This document shows positions 63,885 to 64,000 of a stretch of 64,000 nt of DNA, in pieces; position 1 is the first letter of the stretch; each line of letters starts with the position of its first letter. The translations under genes were made by a program, and so were the position numbers. The stretch covers positions 155,851 through 219,850 of the forward strand of contig JAIUNW010000009.1 of NCBI GenBank assembly GCA_020161535.1, in the 5' to 3' direction. The notes below the pieces were generated by a model. That model was not told where the DNA came from, did not search any database, and was given only the letters and a program-made list of their open reading frames with translations. The stretch comes from Bacteroidota bacterium (GTDB lineage Bacteria; Bacteroidota; Bacteroidia; Chitinophagales; Chitinophagaceae).

Positions 63885-64000
63885 ATTAAATTGACCACCT
63901 AAAGCCGAGGCAAACTGACCACCATTTTTGCTGGCGAAAACTTGTCTGCCGGCAGGCAGGATTTCAGTTCATGTAGTTTCAGGATGTTCAAAAAAGGATT
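63885..64000. mobile_element. Possible end of an IS21-like element (runs off window)
   Basis: TGACCACC occurs twice as a direct repeat (63892-63899 and 63916-63923, 24 bp apart), a pattern resembling the multiple terminal repeats of IS21-family elements. A 10-bp palindrome CTGCCGGCAG (63946-63955) follows. No transposase is visible inside the window. The identification rests on this pattern only. Confidence 0.3.

Overview
The window looks like chromosome of a member of the Bacteroidota, most likely the family Chitinophagaceae. The evidence is two SusC/SusD-type outer-membrane nutrient systems, several lipoproteins with Bacteroidota-style signal peptides, TAnnTTTG promoter boxes instead of E. 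coli -10/-35 elements, an absence of obvious Shine-Dalgarno sequences, and moderate GC content. No rRNA, intact tRNA or CRISPR array was seen.

Layout. 0-5 kb: a susD gene cut by the window edge and its susC (minus strand), then a YugP-type membrane metalloprotease. 5.6-12.6 kb: a mostly housekeeping run on the plus strand (radA, comF, a beta-helix lipoprotein, a glutathione peroxidase, holB, ricT), closed by a strong hairpin terminator next to a 17-bp tandem repeat. 12.6-16 kb: an M20 amidohydrolase, an alpha/beta hydrolase and an AIM24-like protein, with a heptamer repeat between two convergent genes. 16-22.9 kb: a complete tetR-tolC-MFP-RND efflux operon with a 12-bp inverted repeat just upstream, a good candidate TetR operator. 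23-31.6 kb: DUF502, zinc phospholipase C-like, serC, DUF1015, TPR, YceI, an acyl-CoA ligase and a CvfB-like S1 protein. 32.5-39.2 kb: a signalling operon (REC-PAS-histidine kinase, large hybrid kinase with three receiver domains, stand-alone CheR and CheB). 39.2-43.5 kb: an esterase, a GH78-type rhamnosidase and a D-2-hydroxyacid dehydrogenase. 43.6-48 kb: a TonB-type outer-membrane barrel protein and a LytS/LytTR two-component pair. 48.1-57.9 kb: an operon of susC, susD, a 1107-residue FG-GAP/ASPIC lipoprotein and a vanadium haloperoxidase. 58-62 kb: a YpfJ-type metallopeptidase, a CoA-disulfide reductase with a rhodanese domain and a DUF2264 protein. 62.1-64 kb: a gene-poor, AT-rich stretch with a tRNA-3'-end-like scrap, a hairpin, a RhuM-type gene and IS-like terminal repeats, which reads as the edge of a mobile region.

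How genes work together. The most interesting unit is the susC-susD-FG-GAP-haloperoxidase operon. It couples an outer-membrane importer to a surface lipoprotein with about 14 calcium-loop-like repeats and to a haloperoxidase whose vanadate-binding and catalytic residues all appear present. The second is the four-gene kinase/CheR/CheB operon, which has no chemoreceptor or CheA nearby. Several genes have a consensus promoter box only 4 nt before the ATG, which suggests leaderless transcripts.
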